Assembly: GCA_018697195.1 (NCBI GenBank)
Contig: CM031859.1
Location: 55,963,207 to 56,027,206 of the forward strand
DNA length: 64,000 bases
DNA from: Certhia americana
Taxonomy: Eukaryota > Chordata > Aves > Passeriformes > Certhiidae
Direction: 5' to 3'
The notes beneath the pieces were generated by a model. The model made no database searches. It saw nothing but the letters and a program-made list of their open reading frames with translations, and was not told the DNA's origin. Position numbers and translations under genes: made by a program. Positions 1 through 12,800 of this stretch are shown one piece after another; position 1 is the stretch's first letter, and each line of letters opens with the position of its first letter.

Positions 1-3000
1 CACTTAGGTCACCTGTCTTCCTAGCAAGAGCACAGCAAGGACACTGTGTAACCCAACAACTTCAGCATGTCTCCTCCCTTTGGAAGAGCCAGTGTAGTGG
101 CTACAAGGTCAGGGGGTTTATATTCCTTGTGAGTTCTGTTAGCTGTTACCTGCAAGATTTTTTTTTTCAAGTCAATTACATGGACATTAGTTGTCAACAG
201 CTCTAAGACGTTATGAATTTTTAGAAACAAAATAAAATACAGAGAGGAGTTTTAAAGCAAAGTGAAAGGAGAGTTCTGAACAGAGCACAAGATCACAGCA
301 AGGCTGGTAAATGTAAGAAATGTAGGTTGCATAGCAAGCCTGGCCTTAAGATTGCATGACCCATCTTGGAGATGTCAGTTTGTCAATCTGTGCCCTGTTT
401 CACTTAGTCAGGGAAGAGGCTAGCCTTTAGAAATGTGGTGTTGCTGATTTATTTAGTTTATCTTTTCAGAGCATTTTGTGATGCACAGCTAGAAGGCACT
501 GTAGAAATATAAATGACTGTTTGGGAATTAGTACAATTCTGTTACCATCTATTCAGTTCCTCGGAGAGTGCACTGAGGTCTCTAAGAGAAAATGGAGCCC
601 ATATCAGCAGTTGGATGAAACAAAAAAAGAAGACAATGGCAGAGATGGATGAGGAGAAGAGGGAAGTATGCATGGTATAAAGAAAAATATCGGTGAGTGA
701 CATCTGCCTGAGAAAAAGAAATCCGAGGTGAATGAGGGAGGGCAGTACAAAAGGAAGGGGTGTGCCCACCCAGCCGTACTGTCGTTGCTGGAATGCAAAC
801 GTGAAGTTGCATCTGAATGCAGAGACGGTGCCTTTTCAGAGAGAGGAGACTTCAAGTTTATCAGCTACTGGCACCCTTGCATGCTCCATGGCTGGCATGC
901 AGCTCATGTGCCCTGAAATAAGAAAATTGTTTTACAGCCTTAGGCTGCTCCTACAACACACTGAACTTGACACTAATCTGTGCCAGTGTGACCAAGTTGG
1001 ACGAAGTAAGCAACAGCACTTGTTCTCCTGACTCTGTAAAATCATCCTGCTTTCTCTGACGTACCCAGTAGAAACAAGATAGTTAAAAAATGGCCCTAAA
1101 CTGTAGCCCTTGAGATTCATGACAGACTTTAAGAGAATTTCCTCATGGTAAGCTGAGGTGATTTATAGAGATTGCCTTTACTTAGCTGAAAATGTTTTAG
1201 GAATGTGTTAACAGCATATAAATTAAAAAGGGATTGAAGGCTGGAGCTTTAACACCAATGCCACAGGAGGACAAGTCAGTGCAAGATCAAGCAGTTGTGG
1301 AAGTAAAATCAAAGTGATGTCAGACTGATTAAGAATAAACCGCATCAGAAGTGCAACTGGTAAGAGCCTTAATCATTCAGAGTCAAATAAAGTAGGGAAT
1401 ATAGTAGTCCTTAACACTCCTTCTTGGAGAGATTTTTCTGACCAGATTCAGAATGGAAGAAAGTGCAGTACAACAGGCTGCGGTCCTCAGATGAAAGATG
1501 AAGACTGGACTAAATGGGGACATGTATAGGATGTCTAGTGGCTGATATAATGTAATTCACTCTTCTATCACATATATTTTTGGGTTGGTTTTCTTTTAAT
1601 TTCTCTTTTGCATCTGTTGCAGGAAGTGTCTTAACTACTGCAGTGAACTAGCTTGTATTTGTATTTTTCCTGTTTCATTCTATTCCATAGAGGGCTGTGT
1701 TGTCAAGGAGCTCTAAAACCTGTGCTCCACATTTTTCAGTAGGGAGAACACTTCTGTTTGCTAGGCTGGCAGTTGCTGTGTAAGCTTTTCAGTCCTTTTT
1801 AATCACTCTGCCTCTTGTAGCAAGCTACTGTGAATTAGTTCTTTGGGGCTCATTATCCAGACTCCTTTACCACCCTTGAGAAGGAACAAGAGGTACTGAA
1901 GAAAGCCCAAGGGGATATCCTCTGCTTAATGAATCTCTGCTGTGCCTGTAGAGCCACAGTGCCAAGAGGAGGATGGAAGGGTCATGGCTGGGATGTATCA
2001 TGGATGACAGTGCATGAAAATGGATCAGAGCAGCCATGAAACTGCTTTGCAAGATACTGGAAGTCAAGTTGGCTCTAAATAATACCAGGAAACAGAAGGA
2101 TAAGGACACCGAAAACTTCCTTTACCCATGTCCTCACATAGGCTGCAGTGCTGAAGTCACTGACAACTGAATGATCAGTAACTGGAAAGAGGAAGGAAAA
2201 AGTCCAGTATCTCTGATTTTTCTTGGTGTTTTCCCTGATTCTACAGAATCTGACCTTAAGCAGCATGTCAAGGCAGGAAGGCAGGGTTCTTCACAAGCAG
2301 CAGTCACCCTAATTGACACACACACAAAAAATGATTGTATGCCCTTGCACTTCTCTTGATGGATTTTACTTACCCAGATGCTGCAGATTTAGAGTGAAGA
2401 GCTATCAACTGTTATTTCAAATGAGGGTGTTTACCCTTCTTGCTTGGCAGATGTGGGAGCAACAAAGATTCTCCCTTTTACAACAGAAAAAGAATTCTTC
2501 CCTGTTCTGCATTGTAGTTGCTGTATGCTAATTGGAAATCTGGTGAGAAAGTGTTTTACAATATAAGGCTGCTCTCCCTCATTAACTGAATGATCTCAGG
2601 TGCAGGAGATGGAAACAAAGCACAACAAATGCTGAAGCTTCAAACTCATCACAAACCTCTCTGTAGACTGGAGGTGCATGCTACTATTCCAGGTTTTTAC
2701 TTCATTAAAACTCCAGGGATTTTGACTCATTAAACCTGCTAATCCCAGGATTACTTCTTAATTGCAGTTTTTAACTCATCTGTTGTGCTGCCTGTTGCTC
2801 CATCAAAGTTGTGTTCACAAGGAAAAGCATGAGAAAAAGAATCAAAGGAAATTTGTTTCTGTGGTCAGTCTCTGCCTGGAGCTCTCTCACTGGTTTTTAA
2901 GTGAAATCATGACTGAGACTGAAACAGTTATATCCGAATAGATTAAGCTGTGAACATCTTTATGAAGATAGGGAGGTTCTGTTACAGGTACAGTGTGTTC

Positions 3001-5575
3001 TTGCAGCTAGCTGCATCAATATGAAGAGTGCAGAGAGGCACACCAGCTGTGCACAACTGCACCACGTTCAGCAGCAAAGTGTTTGAATATGAACAAGTCT
3101 CTCATTTTGGTCTCAGTTCTTTACTTTTCTCCCTGTTGAATGAATAAATCTGTTTTGTACCTGTTTATGTGATACAAGTGGGTGAGAATTAGCAGTTTGG
3201 AATTACTGGTTTGGGTTATTAACTTAGGTTCATGAATAAACAGAATGACTGTTGCCAGGGAATCATGCATTAATTATCCTTGAGCTATGCTGATGGAAGT
3301 GTATTAGAGAACCCACAAATGTACTATGAGATTTTGACTGTTTTATTAGTAGTACTATTGCTAAAAGGAGAAAACTGGAAAAACTGCTTATCTGGTCTGC
3401 CTCTGGACTGTGCAGGGGGCTGCAATTCAGGCACCTCCTCTAGAACGTGAATGACAGATGTGTTGTAGTTATTTTTATGTTGTGATCATTACTGGCCAGT
3501 CAGGGAAAGAACAGATCTCATTCTGATATCTCTTGCCCTGGACACCCACTTGACTTCCATAAAACTGCTAACTGTGGCTGTTCATCTTGGTGCCAGCTCT
3601 GGTAATGAAGTAGTTAAGTGAGACCTGCAGAAAACGCCAGAGAAATTCACTGATTAAACACTTTAGTTTTATCTTCTACTGTTCTTCTTGCCTGGTCTTT
3701 TTCACCTTCTTCCGGCCTTGGCAGTGCATGCTCTTGTGTTTTTTTGAAAAAGCTGGATGGGAAATTATTTGGTTCAACATATGTTAAGGAAGTGGAAACA
3801 GCTGGGGGCCAAAGGCAGAATGTGGCTGGCAAGGCAAGTTGTTATTTTTATACAGAGATGTTCAGTTAGGTCTCTTTGTGTAGAGACGTCATTCCACTTG
3901 GCCCAATTTTACCTCCATGTCTCCTATTAATCCCTTTGCCTTTGAGCGTTTTGTCTTAGTAGTTTACACACCTGCATGTTTATGCATTGTGGTCCATTGC
4001 AGCTTCTTATCTCTCCCTTTCCTCAGCACTTTTCTCTTCCTTTTCCTCTCCTACAGCAGTTGCCACTCCTACAGATACCAGGGGCAATGGGAGGGGTCTG
4101 GACCAGTTTTGTCTGTCACCTTCCAAGCCCTTCCTCTTCCCAAGGGCAAGAGAGCCTAGGGTGAAAGCTGGTCTGAAGGAAAAGAGCCAGCCAACTTCTG
4201 CCAAGTTTGAAGAGACAGACCAAGGATGAGTTGCAAGGAAATTATTAGGCAGGGGAGAGGATGGGATTTCCATGGTGCCCAGGGAAATGGTCTAATTTGA
4301 GTAATTTGCATGAAGTCATAATGAGACAGGACTTAAAACTCAATCATATGGGTGATATTTTCTACTCTGTATTATTATGTATAATTATATATGTGTATTA
4401 CAATATTATATATTTTAGAGTGATAGAGCAGGAACTCATAATATCCATTTTGAGGCAGGAAAAAGCCTTAAATTATTCCATTAGGAAAACAGAGATGTTA
4501 CTCTCTTAGAAGAGAAAAAAAGTAATGTAATAAGTGATGCTGTATCAAGGCAAAGAATAACATTGTCTCCTCCTTTTTTCCTACCCTTTCCCTGTATGTA
4601 TCAAAAATTCCCCTTCAAGTCTATTGCCAGTTATTTCCAGTAATTAATTCAGCTGAGCAGACTGGCACATTTTTGCCTGTCACATGGAGATCTTGCTTAA
4701 TGTAGGTGAAACAAACAGATATACTTGGGCCTTGATTATACCAAGGCCACTTTATATGGCCACAGGGATCACTCTTGGTGTTTTCATTCAAACATCAAAG
4801 ACCAAGGCCATTCTGTTATTTCTTCCTGGTTTGCTAAGGAAAGTGCAGAGCTCTTATTGCTGTTTTGTTAATGCTGTGTACAAATACTTATAAATTCCTG
4901 GGAACTGAGAAACACTTCCAAGCAAAACATGATTTTGACTATTGACTTCCATGTGAAAGCTTTGTAGCCTAATTCCTATGTCAAAGATCCCATAAGACTT
5001 ATTCAGAGTCAGCATGGCAAGACCTCACTTTGTTTTTGTATCATTGACTCTGAAACAGGAGTTTGGCAGCCTTATTGCAGAGAAGAGAAATGAGGCTCAG
5101 AGCCACCTCACTGACTCCTGCCACAGGAGTCTTTAAAACAGCCTTAATTCTGATAACCTCCCTGACATAATTTCAAACTGTTCTATTAATTGTGTCACTA
5201 ACAGTATTTCTCAGAATCCATCTTTTTCTTCTAATAGTTTATTTGTTGAAATATATTTAGTATCTTCTGAAGTTCAGTATTGATGCTGCTATTTTTATGT
5301 ATTTTATGCGCAAGACAGGGTAGCCTGTTGGTTATGCAGTGCCATTAAGTGAATATAGGAACATTAAGCTTAAAAGACATGGCATTTGCTTTACCTGATA
5401 TTTTTACTAACGCTTTTGAAGTATTTACTTGTTATGTATTTATCGTATGCAATAAAATACTCCAAGGGCAAAGAGCAAATGGGTTAAGCCAGTGTAATAA
5501 GTAAAGCTACTATCAATTAGCTTGCCATTGCTTTCTCCCATTAAGCTGGCATGGATCTTAGCCCTGGCTGCTGCA

Positions 5576-5578
<3 letters not shown>
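1..5578. other. Non-coding stretch, nothing recognised
   Basis: AT-rich, CpG-poor sequence. Open frames reach only about 100 codons and overlap on both strands without domains. No mobile element, RNA gene or CpG island was recognised. An AT-rich run with TATATA motifs lies near 4370-4415. Confidence 0.7.

Positions 5579-5607
<29 letters not shown>
5579..5607 (+). repeat. Poly-T tract, 29 bases
   Basis: An uninterrupted T run. On the minus strand it would be a poly-A tail, but the flanking sequence shows no recognisable retroposed body or target duplication, so a simple homopolymer is the safer call. Confidence 0.95.
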
Positions 5608-5614
<7 letters not shown>

Positions 5615-8600
5615 CTAGGTTGCAGCTATGCTTTTGTCAAGTAATGATAAGCTGTTGATATTGATGCCAGATAATTGCTTCATTTCTACAATCAGATGTT
5701 TTTCATTTTAGAATCCTTTGATTTCCTATCAGTCAGATGGTAAAAAGAGGAGAGAGGTTCTGCAATAACACTTTCAAAGAACAAACAGAAAATAAAATCT
5801 ATTTAGAGTCTAACAATATAATTCTTGCCTCCTTTCTAGTTCAAAGGGATAAATTGCCAGCAGCCTCTGAAAAACCAGAACATGCACAAGACTTCATTTT
5901 AGCCAACTATTTCAGGAAATATTGACAGATCTAGTTCTGAGGCAGAATTTCCTGCTTCCTGCCTTGATGGATAAAGTACTGACACACACAAATTCATCTG
6001 TTCATTTTGAATATGTGCTGACAGAAGCAGTCTGAATTTCAGAGCAGTATACACTCCAGGTGTACACACTCGGGATGTCCCTGACTACACAGAGCAAGAC
6101 TCTTGCATCCTGTTTGACATCCCGGGGGATTTACAAGAGGAAAACATAAGCTGTCACAGACTCATGATGGCAGAGGTATGAAGGTGACACCCAGTGTGCT
6201 TGCAGGAGAAGGAGCATTGTCTCCTGCCAGGCTTCAACACATTTTTGTCTGCATGAAAAGAAGTTGGCTCAGTGGCTAAACTTTAACAGCAGTAGTTCAA
6301 AATGTTTTCTGTCACTTTCTTTACATTTCTGTTCATTTGTTGCTAACCATCTCCATCCTTTTAGTCTTCTTTCTGGAGAGACCATAGGAAAACCTATTAA
6401 AGAAAAAAATCTAAACCTGACTTGATTGTGGCAGCATAATATGCCTAAAATTTTATTATTTCCCCCCCCCCCCTTTTTTTTTTTCTGTTGTAACTCAAAC
6501 AGTTTCAACTAGTCCTAAAAATAACTTTTTAGTACTAAAAGATTTTGGGTTTTTCAGTAATTTGGAGCCAGTAGCATTGGTCACGCTTATAAGACCGTCT
6601 CACCCCAAGCTGTTACAACTTGCAGCAGTTACTGCATGTTGGAATGATGGACATACTGGTGGAAACCAGTGGTTAAAGCTGAAGTGAACAGGCAAGGAGA
6701 GAGATCTCTCAGGAACATTTTCTGTCTCTAGGCCTTTAGAAAAGTTTGATTTATAGGAAGCAATACATTGGCATTTAAGCTGTCTACATATAGATGCCTA
6801 CTTCAAATTAATTTTGATGTGAGTTAGGCCCAGGGGTGCTTTCTAAGTGCCAAAATGCCATAAAAAACAAGCTATGATTATCTTTTGGGGGCCATTCAAA
6901 TAAATAGTTTGTTCAGATATTGTGCTGAAAGAGACAGTATTAAAACCCCCCCCCCCCAAAAAAAAAAAAAAAATAGAGAGATTTTCATAAAGCAAACATG
7001 GTTGCATACATTAGGGGATTTCATGCTAGAGGAGTATGGTTCTAGTCATGACCATGGTGGGAGTGAAAACTTCTGTGAGAAGATAACATTAAAGAGGCAG
7101 TGAAAGTTTGGGGTATGGCTCTGGTTGTTGGCACTTAATACACATCTAAGCTATGCATCTGAAAGCCATTCAAAAGACTTCACCTGCATAAGAGTGCCAG
7201 GAAACACTATTCTATTTGTAGACATCCTGGGCAGCTGTTGTCAGACTATAAAGAAGAAGCAGAGAAGGCACAGAAAGGAAAAAGCCTAAATGTAATGTAT
7301 CTTTAGGACTGAACAATCTGTCCTCTTCTTCCGAAATGCTGCAAGCTTAAGGAGACTTCAAATAACTAAAAAGCTGTCATTAGAGCTTTTTTCTGAAACA
7401 AGCATTTGTTTCCCTGACACTATGCAGGAGAGTTCCTGTTTTCCTGTTGTTTCCTGTGGCATAAACATTTATTTAAAATTTCTTTTGTCATCTGGAGAGA
7501 TGCTGTCTGGGGGAGACGTGCATTCACGTGACATTCTTCCTTCCCACTGCTGTTTTTGTGGCCTCAAAGGCAGATGCAGGATATTCCTCTTCCAGTTCCT
7601 TCAATGCCTCTGCTTATTCCAGTGTCTCTGATCAATTATTTTGCAGTGATGTCAGCATTTCCAAAGAGCTGATATAATTGCATGGAAGAAATGTAGAACA
7701 GACTGGCATTGAATTTCCTAGAAAAGGCTGAAACATTCTTCAAGCTTGTATAGATTACAGAGGATCTGAACAATACCATAAGTAAAGTATTTCAAGTACT
7801 GTAATGTAAGCATGATTCAGTTGATACTAAGATGAGATGAGGATGAACATCAGGTTAACATAATTTATCTAGACAAGTTTGGCAAAACCCTCAGAAGACT
7901 TTATCAATTGGGACAATCCAGATAATATTGATCCTCTCTGTTCATGGCCCTGATCTGTACCATCTCTCAAGTCCCTTCCTTGCTGTACTTCTGTGACAAC
8001 TGTATGACTCAAGTTGCTTAGCAGGTAATATCCTCTAACCTGACCTCTAATTCTATAACACTAAGAATTAGAAAGGCAGAACTTCAATTAGCTGCTGGTG
8101 CGCACTGATAATCATGTTTAAGATTCTGCATTGCCTTCTGCACACCATTTCTCTGTGGCTGCACAGTGATCTGGACTGAGAAGTCCAGTGGGTAAGCTGT
8201 GCTAACAAAGCATTAATGGGAAAAGTCTCATAGGTTTATAAACTGAGAACTGCAGAGATCCCATTTTAAAAGTAGCACACAGGTGTGTTCCTGCAAGAAG
8301 TGCTTGTCCTGATTTACTGCATGACATAATGACTCATGGCCTCATGGTTAAACACTGCTGGATAATCTAGCTTAACGTTTTAATAGTTGCAGTAAAACTA
8401 CAGAAAGGCAGGTGTGAAGGAAGGAGTTTCTTGGTTGACACTCTTATAACCTCAAAAAACAGAAGAGTGACATGAGGAATCCTGTCTTTAGAGATGATAT
8501 GTAAAGTCCACTTTATTTAAGGTGCTTTCTGAAGGCTGTAACTGATGAAAACATAGAAGTTTCTGTTCATCAGGACAGAAATTGGGAGGCAGGTGTGTGT

Positions 8601-9408
8601 GTGTGTGCTTTACTCTGAAGAAATGGGAAGGAATTATACTTAAAGATCATGTGGCTTTATTTCCTAGTAGGAATTCCATGGCACTAGTTGACCTCAGCCT
8701 CATTCATTCAGTAATGCTCTTTCTCCTGTAATGCTGTAAATGACTCTAAAATTGGTTTGCTTCAGCATCATGTGAAGGAGAGAAGGTAGAAAGGAAACAT
8801 GAACAGTCAAGCCAATTGTGTAGCAAACAGAAAATAGGAAGGACAGGTTTTAGACAGATGTGCCCATGATCAACTGAAAAGGATATGATAGAAGGGCTAG
8901 TGGTCCAGTGATTTGTTATAAATTAATTAACCCCTATGAGTAATTAGCTTCTTTGTACAAAGATCTATATTTCAATAGAAGACGTGTCACCTGAAGAGCA
9001 GTGAATTTTGTTTGTGATGCACTTACCTTGTAACTGTTTACTCCACTATTGCATGAAGACTGATTAGGAGGAAAGGTGTTACCCTGTCTCTGTGAAGGTT
9101 TCAGTATATAGCTTTGGTTGTTGGCAAACCAGCCTGTGAGATACATATGAAACATTGGTTATTTGAGAAAACTGGCTTCTCCTCTCCTCAAGCAGCTTTT
9201 GCCATATTCCCTTCCTCGTTCTGACTAGAGCATTGTCAGCACGTTAGCCTGCCATCCAAATTATGGAAACTTTCTCTGTGTCTCTTCCTATGAACCAGAT
9301 CTTCTGTCCAGGCTAAGAACAGCTGATGTGATCACAAACTAACCATAAATATCATTGTCCATAAAGATCTTTTCTTAGGCCCTGGCATTACTATAGAGTT
9401 TATAACAA
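5608..9408. other. Non-coding stretch with homopolymers
   Basis: It holds the C/T and C/A homopolymers near 6.46 and 6.95 kb, a short (GT)n run near 8596-8607 and a 9-bp inverted repeat CGGGATGTC/GACATCCCG at about 6072 and 6117. No gene signal was seen. Confidence 0.65.
6463..6484 (+). repeat. C-run followed by T-run
   Basis: A run of about 13 C passes directly into about 11 T. A similar C-run followed by an A-run lies at about 6946-6973. Length errors in assembly are likely at both. Confidence 0.85.
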
Positions 9409-9800
9409 TTGGCAGGGGGTTGGTCTTTCAGTAGGGTCTGTTTTGAGGGAGGGTGTGGACACCAGGCTCTGGCAGAGGAGAACAGGGTGTTGGGGGTGTG
9501 AGTGTGAGCAGAGGAGAGGAAAGGGCTGCCTGCTAGCCTGCAGGTTGGTGCTACAGCTCAAGGAAAAGAGGCAGAGGAGGCTGAAGTGGTTTTGGTGGTT
9601 GGGATGTCAGTGGGCTGTTCGACCAGGCAGTACATCTCCAAGCAAGGCCCCTTCAGTTGGACACAGCCTGAGTATTTTTGGCTGAAGTAGGACATAAATA
9701 CAGTGTGGGTGTCAGCTGCTCCTTGGTACCTGCCTGGGTATGCATTCTTACTACCTAATAAATTTTATCTCTGTTTCAGTGATGATTCACTCTCCCTGAA
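9409..9800 (+). mobile_element. Possible solo LTR remnant
   Basis: A purine-rich, GC-elevated stretch (about 9440-9690) is followed by a TATA-like ATAAATA (9694-9700) and, about 60 bases later, AATAAA (9757-9762) and TTTCA. A TATA element and polyadenylation signal so close together is the layout of an LTR's U3-R region. I found no convincing terminal TG/CA pair, target duplication, primer-binding site or internal retroviral sequence. It may instead be ordinary sequence or a different transcript end. An 80-codon ORF inside it (9443-9685) shows no domain. Confidence 0.25.
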
Positions 9801-12800
9801 GGATAATGTACGTTGTGTTTACTACAGAGAAGTGGCATGTAAATAAGCAGTTAAGGCAAAGTAGCTGGCACAAATGCACTACTTACAATCTGAAAAATGT
9901 GACTTTTCAGGTGATTTAGTGTATTTTTCATATTCTTACTCTTCTAATTGGAAAGAGTTACTTACTGTTCCCTTCCTTATGAGACCTTTTTACCAGAAGC
10001 AGCAGGGTGTGGTTTTGCAGTGTGAAAGATAGATGTGGGAGGAGGCTTAAATTAGATGTCAATAAAATTCAGAGTAGGAAGGAAAAAGTCATTATGAAAG
10101 AGTTTATCACTGTTGCTTCCATTACCAAAGCAGATGAGTGTGCCATGAAGCGTTCAGGTGTCAGGTTCAAAACAAACAGGAGATAACAGGCTGCTTCACA
10201 GGCTACTGCATGTTGAAGTTATGCAATCCTTGGCCACAGCATGTCTTGGGGTCCAGAAGTTCTCAGAGCTTCAGAAACTGGCTTTGAAGGTTCACAGATG
10301 AAAAATGGCTTGAGATTTTACAGGCACAAATATCCCTACCATAGCTTAAGGTTTCTGTCATACACAAAACCCTAGAAACCAAGTATGAAATCTTGCAGAA
10401 TGTCAGTCTGGGCTTTCCATGCTAATTTATTCCTCCCTGATATCTGCAGCTGGCCAGTGTCAAGCGCAGTACATCATGCTAGATTCCGTTTTTGATTCAC
10501 CATGAATTTTTTCATGTTCTTAACCGTGCTGTTAGAGGACACATTTGTACCAGTACTACTGCACCAGCACTTGGAGAAGTTGGGGTTATCTTGTACTGCT
10601 TTAACTATTGTCAAAAGGACAACTTTTAGTTTTTTTAACTATTGTCTTTCTGTGCAGATGAGGCAGCAAAAGGCATTTCAGTAACAGCACATGGGATGAA
10701 CCAACAGTTTATCCTACGGTCTGAAGACAGAAATGCAGTAGAAAATATTTTTTAATACAATTGTTAATAACAAAATAAAAGTCAGATGTTTAAATTTCAT
10801 ATGACAAAGAATACCTTTTAGGAAGAATTGCCTTTTGGAGAGTTCAGTGACTTGTTTTGAGTAAAGAAAAATGTTGTTTAGATTTTGAAAATGGGGGAAA
10901 ACAGACACATTCAAATTTGTTATAAGGAAATTTTTATTAGTCTGTGGATACCTGCTAAGTTAATTTAACTGGGACTTCATATCCTGTTTTCCCAGTTGTG
11001 TGATTAGGAAAATGACGCTGCTGTTTATAAAGACTGGAAATTTATAATTTTGGCAGAAGATCCTAATGGTTTGCACACTGCAGACATCAGGCTGGAAGAA
11101 ACTTGGGTAAAGCTTCTTGCAGAGGGAGAAGAGGAGGCTTTCCTTTCCTTTGTTTTAATTTCTGTAACTAGGATGAAGCAAGATATTATCCTTTCTCTGA
11201 TCGTTAATGAGCTACAAGTCATTTGTTGTGCACAAGTAGAGTGTGAAGTTGCACAGACCAACTTTCTTGGATACTATGTTGTGGCGCAAGCAAGAAAAAT
11301 GGTAGGTAAATGTTTGATCATGTGATGGAGTCAGTTGCTGGCCACATCTGCCTTCAGGCTGGTCAGCAGGACAAGTGCAAACTGCAGACAGTAAATCTCT
11401 AAGATAGGTTGTTGAATGTTATGTTATTAATGAATGGTATGTCCATGTTATTAGTCAGCTAAGGAGAAAGAAGCCAGGGAAGTTTTCCTGGGCTCTAGAG
11501 CCCTTCAAAACTCCTGCCTGAGACTTGCAGAAACCACCCTGCCTCATGCTGGTTTATCCTGTGTCCTAACAAGAACATGGAGTCCTAAGGAAGAAATTCA
11601 CCAAACCTGCACCCAGACCCTTCCCTCGATACTTGGTGTCCTTTCTCTTAACAGCTTCTTTAAATGGCTTCAAGGCCCCTTAGTGCCAAGATCCTGGAAT
11701 GTGGTATCCTAGGAACAACTTCTAACCACAAGAAAGCCTCCCTGTCTCAGACCAATGCTGTTGTTGGCCCCTCATTGTAACAGGATGGTGGGAATAAGGT
11801 TCTACCTTTTTTACCTGCATAGGCAGCAGAGACAAACACAGCTGTTGGGAAGGAGGCCACAGATGCAGCAGTGATAGCTGAGATGGAGAGTTCAAGTGTC
11901 TCATTAGGTTGGGAGTGTCACAGGAAGGTGAAGGCTACACCATGCCCCAAGTCTTAGAGGCAGCAGCATTGTTTGGCTGAGATATGAACCTATTTGCCCC
12001 TGTGCAACACCCACCTCGATTTAGTGTTCTACCCATGACTCCTCTGCTGCTCCTGTTGTTCCCAAAGCTCTGGATGCAAGTATAAGAACCAGGACAGCTG
12101 GGGACAAGACACTGTTGAATGCGGACAGTTTAGAGAACTGTGAGAGTGAGGGAAAGGAGGAGGAGGAGGGGATGATTGGTTCTTAGCCTTCCTACATGCC
12201 AGGTTGCTAACATAGCCCTGTGCTAATGCAGTGATGATGTTCTCAAACCTTTTCTGTCTCGCTCTAGCTCAGTGCATGGGTAGCTTGAGCACACAAGTAT
12301 CTGCATTAACTTTGGACTGGACCATATTCTTCAAGCAGTAGAGTGAATTGGTGGTGAAGTGAGACAACAGAAAGGAGCAATTTCTGGTCAGGAGGCAATC
12401 CACAACTGGGAAGGGGCTTGTGTGACATTCATTGGGATTCAGAGGAACCCTGACAGGAAATGTGCAGGTCTCGTAAACAAGCCAATAGCACTACAAAAAC
12501 ACCTGGCTACATGTCACAAATTTTGACTCCCAAGGGAAACTGATTTCCAAAACATCGTCATTCAGCTACACTCTTAGAGACTGCAGGTTTCAGTCAGTAA
12601 ACATTACCTTACTTAACAAAGGCTATTACTAGTGAAGAAAGAAAAGGACTGTTGCTGTGAAGTAAAAGCCTGCAGGCAGAATAGCTGACATTCACTTAAA
12701 ACCCTATAATTCTGCTAGTGAAGAAAAGAAAACGCTCTCAACTGGCAGATGAAATGTACTCTTTTCCTTGTCTTCATGTAAAAGGTCAAACAGAAAAAAA

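Noticed and set aside
5579..5607. Poly-T as the tail of a retrocopy
   Set aside because: No adjoining gene-like or SINE/LINE body and no target-site duplication were visible.
11050..11325. 91-codon ORF ending near a donor-like GTAGGT
   Set aside because: Looked exon-like at first, but there is no acceptor with a pyrimidine tract at the left edge, no CpG retention and no recognised peptide.
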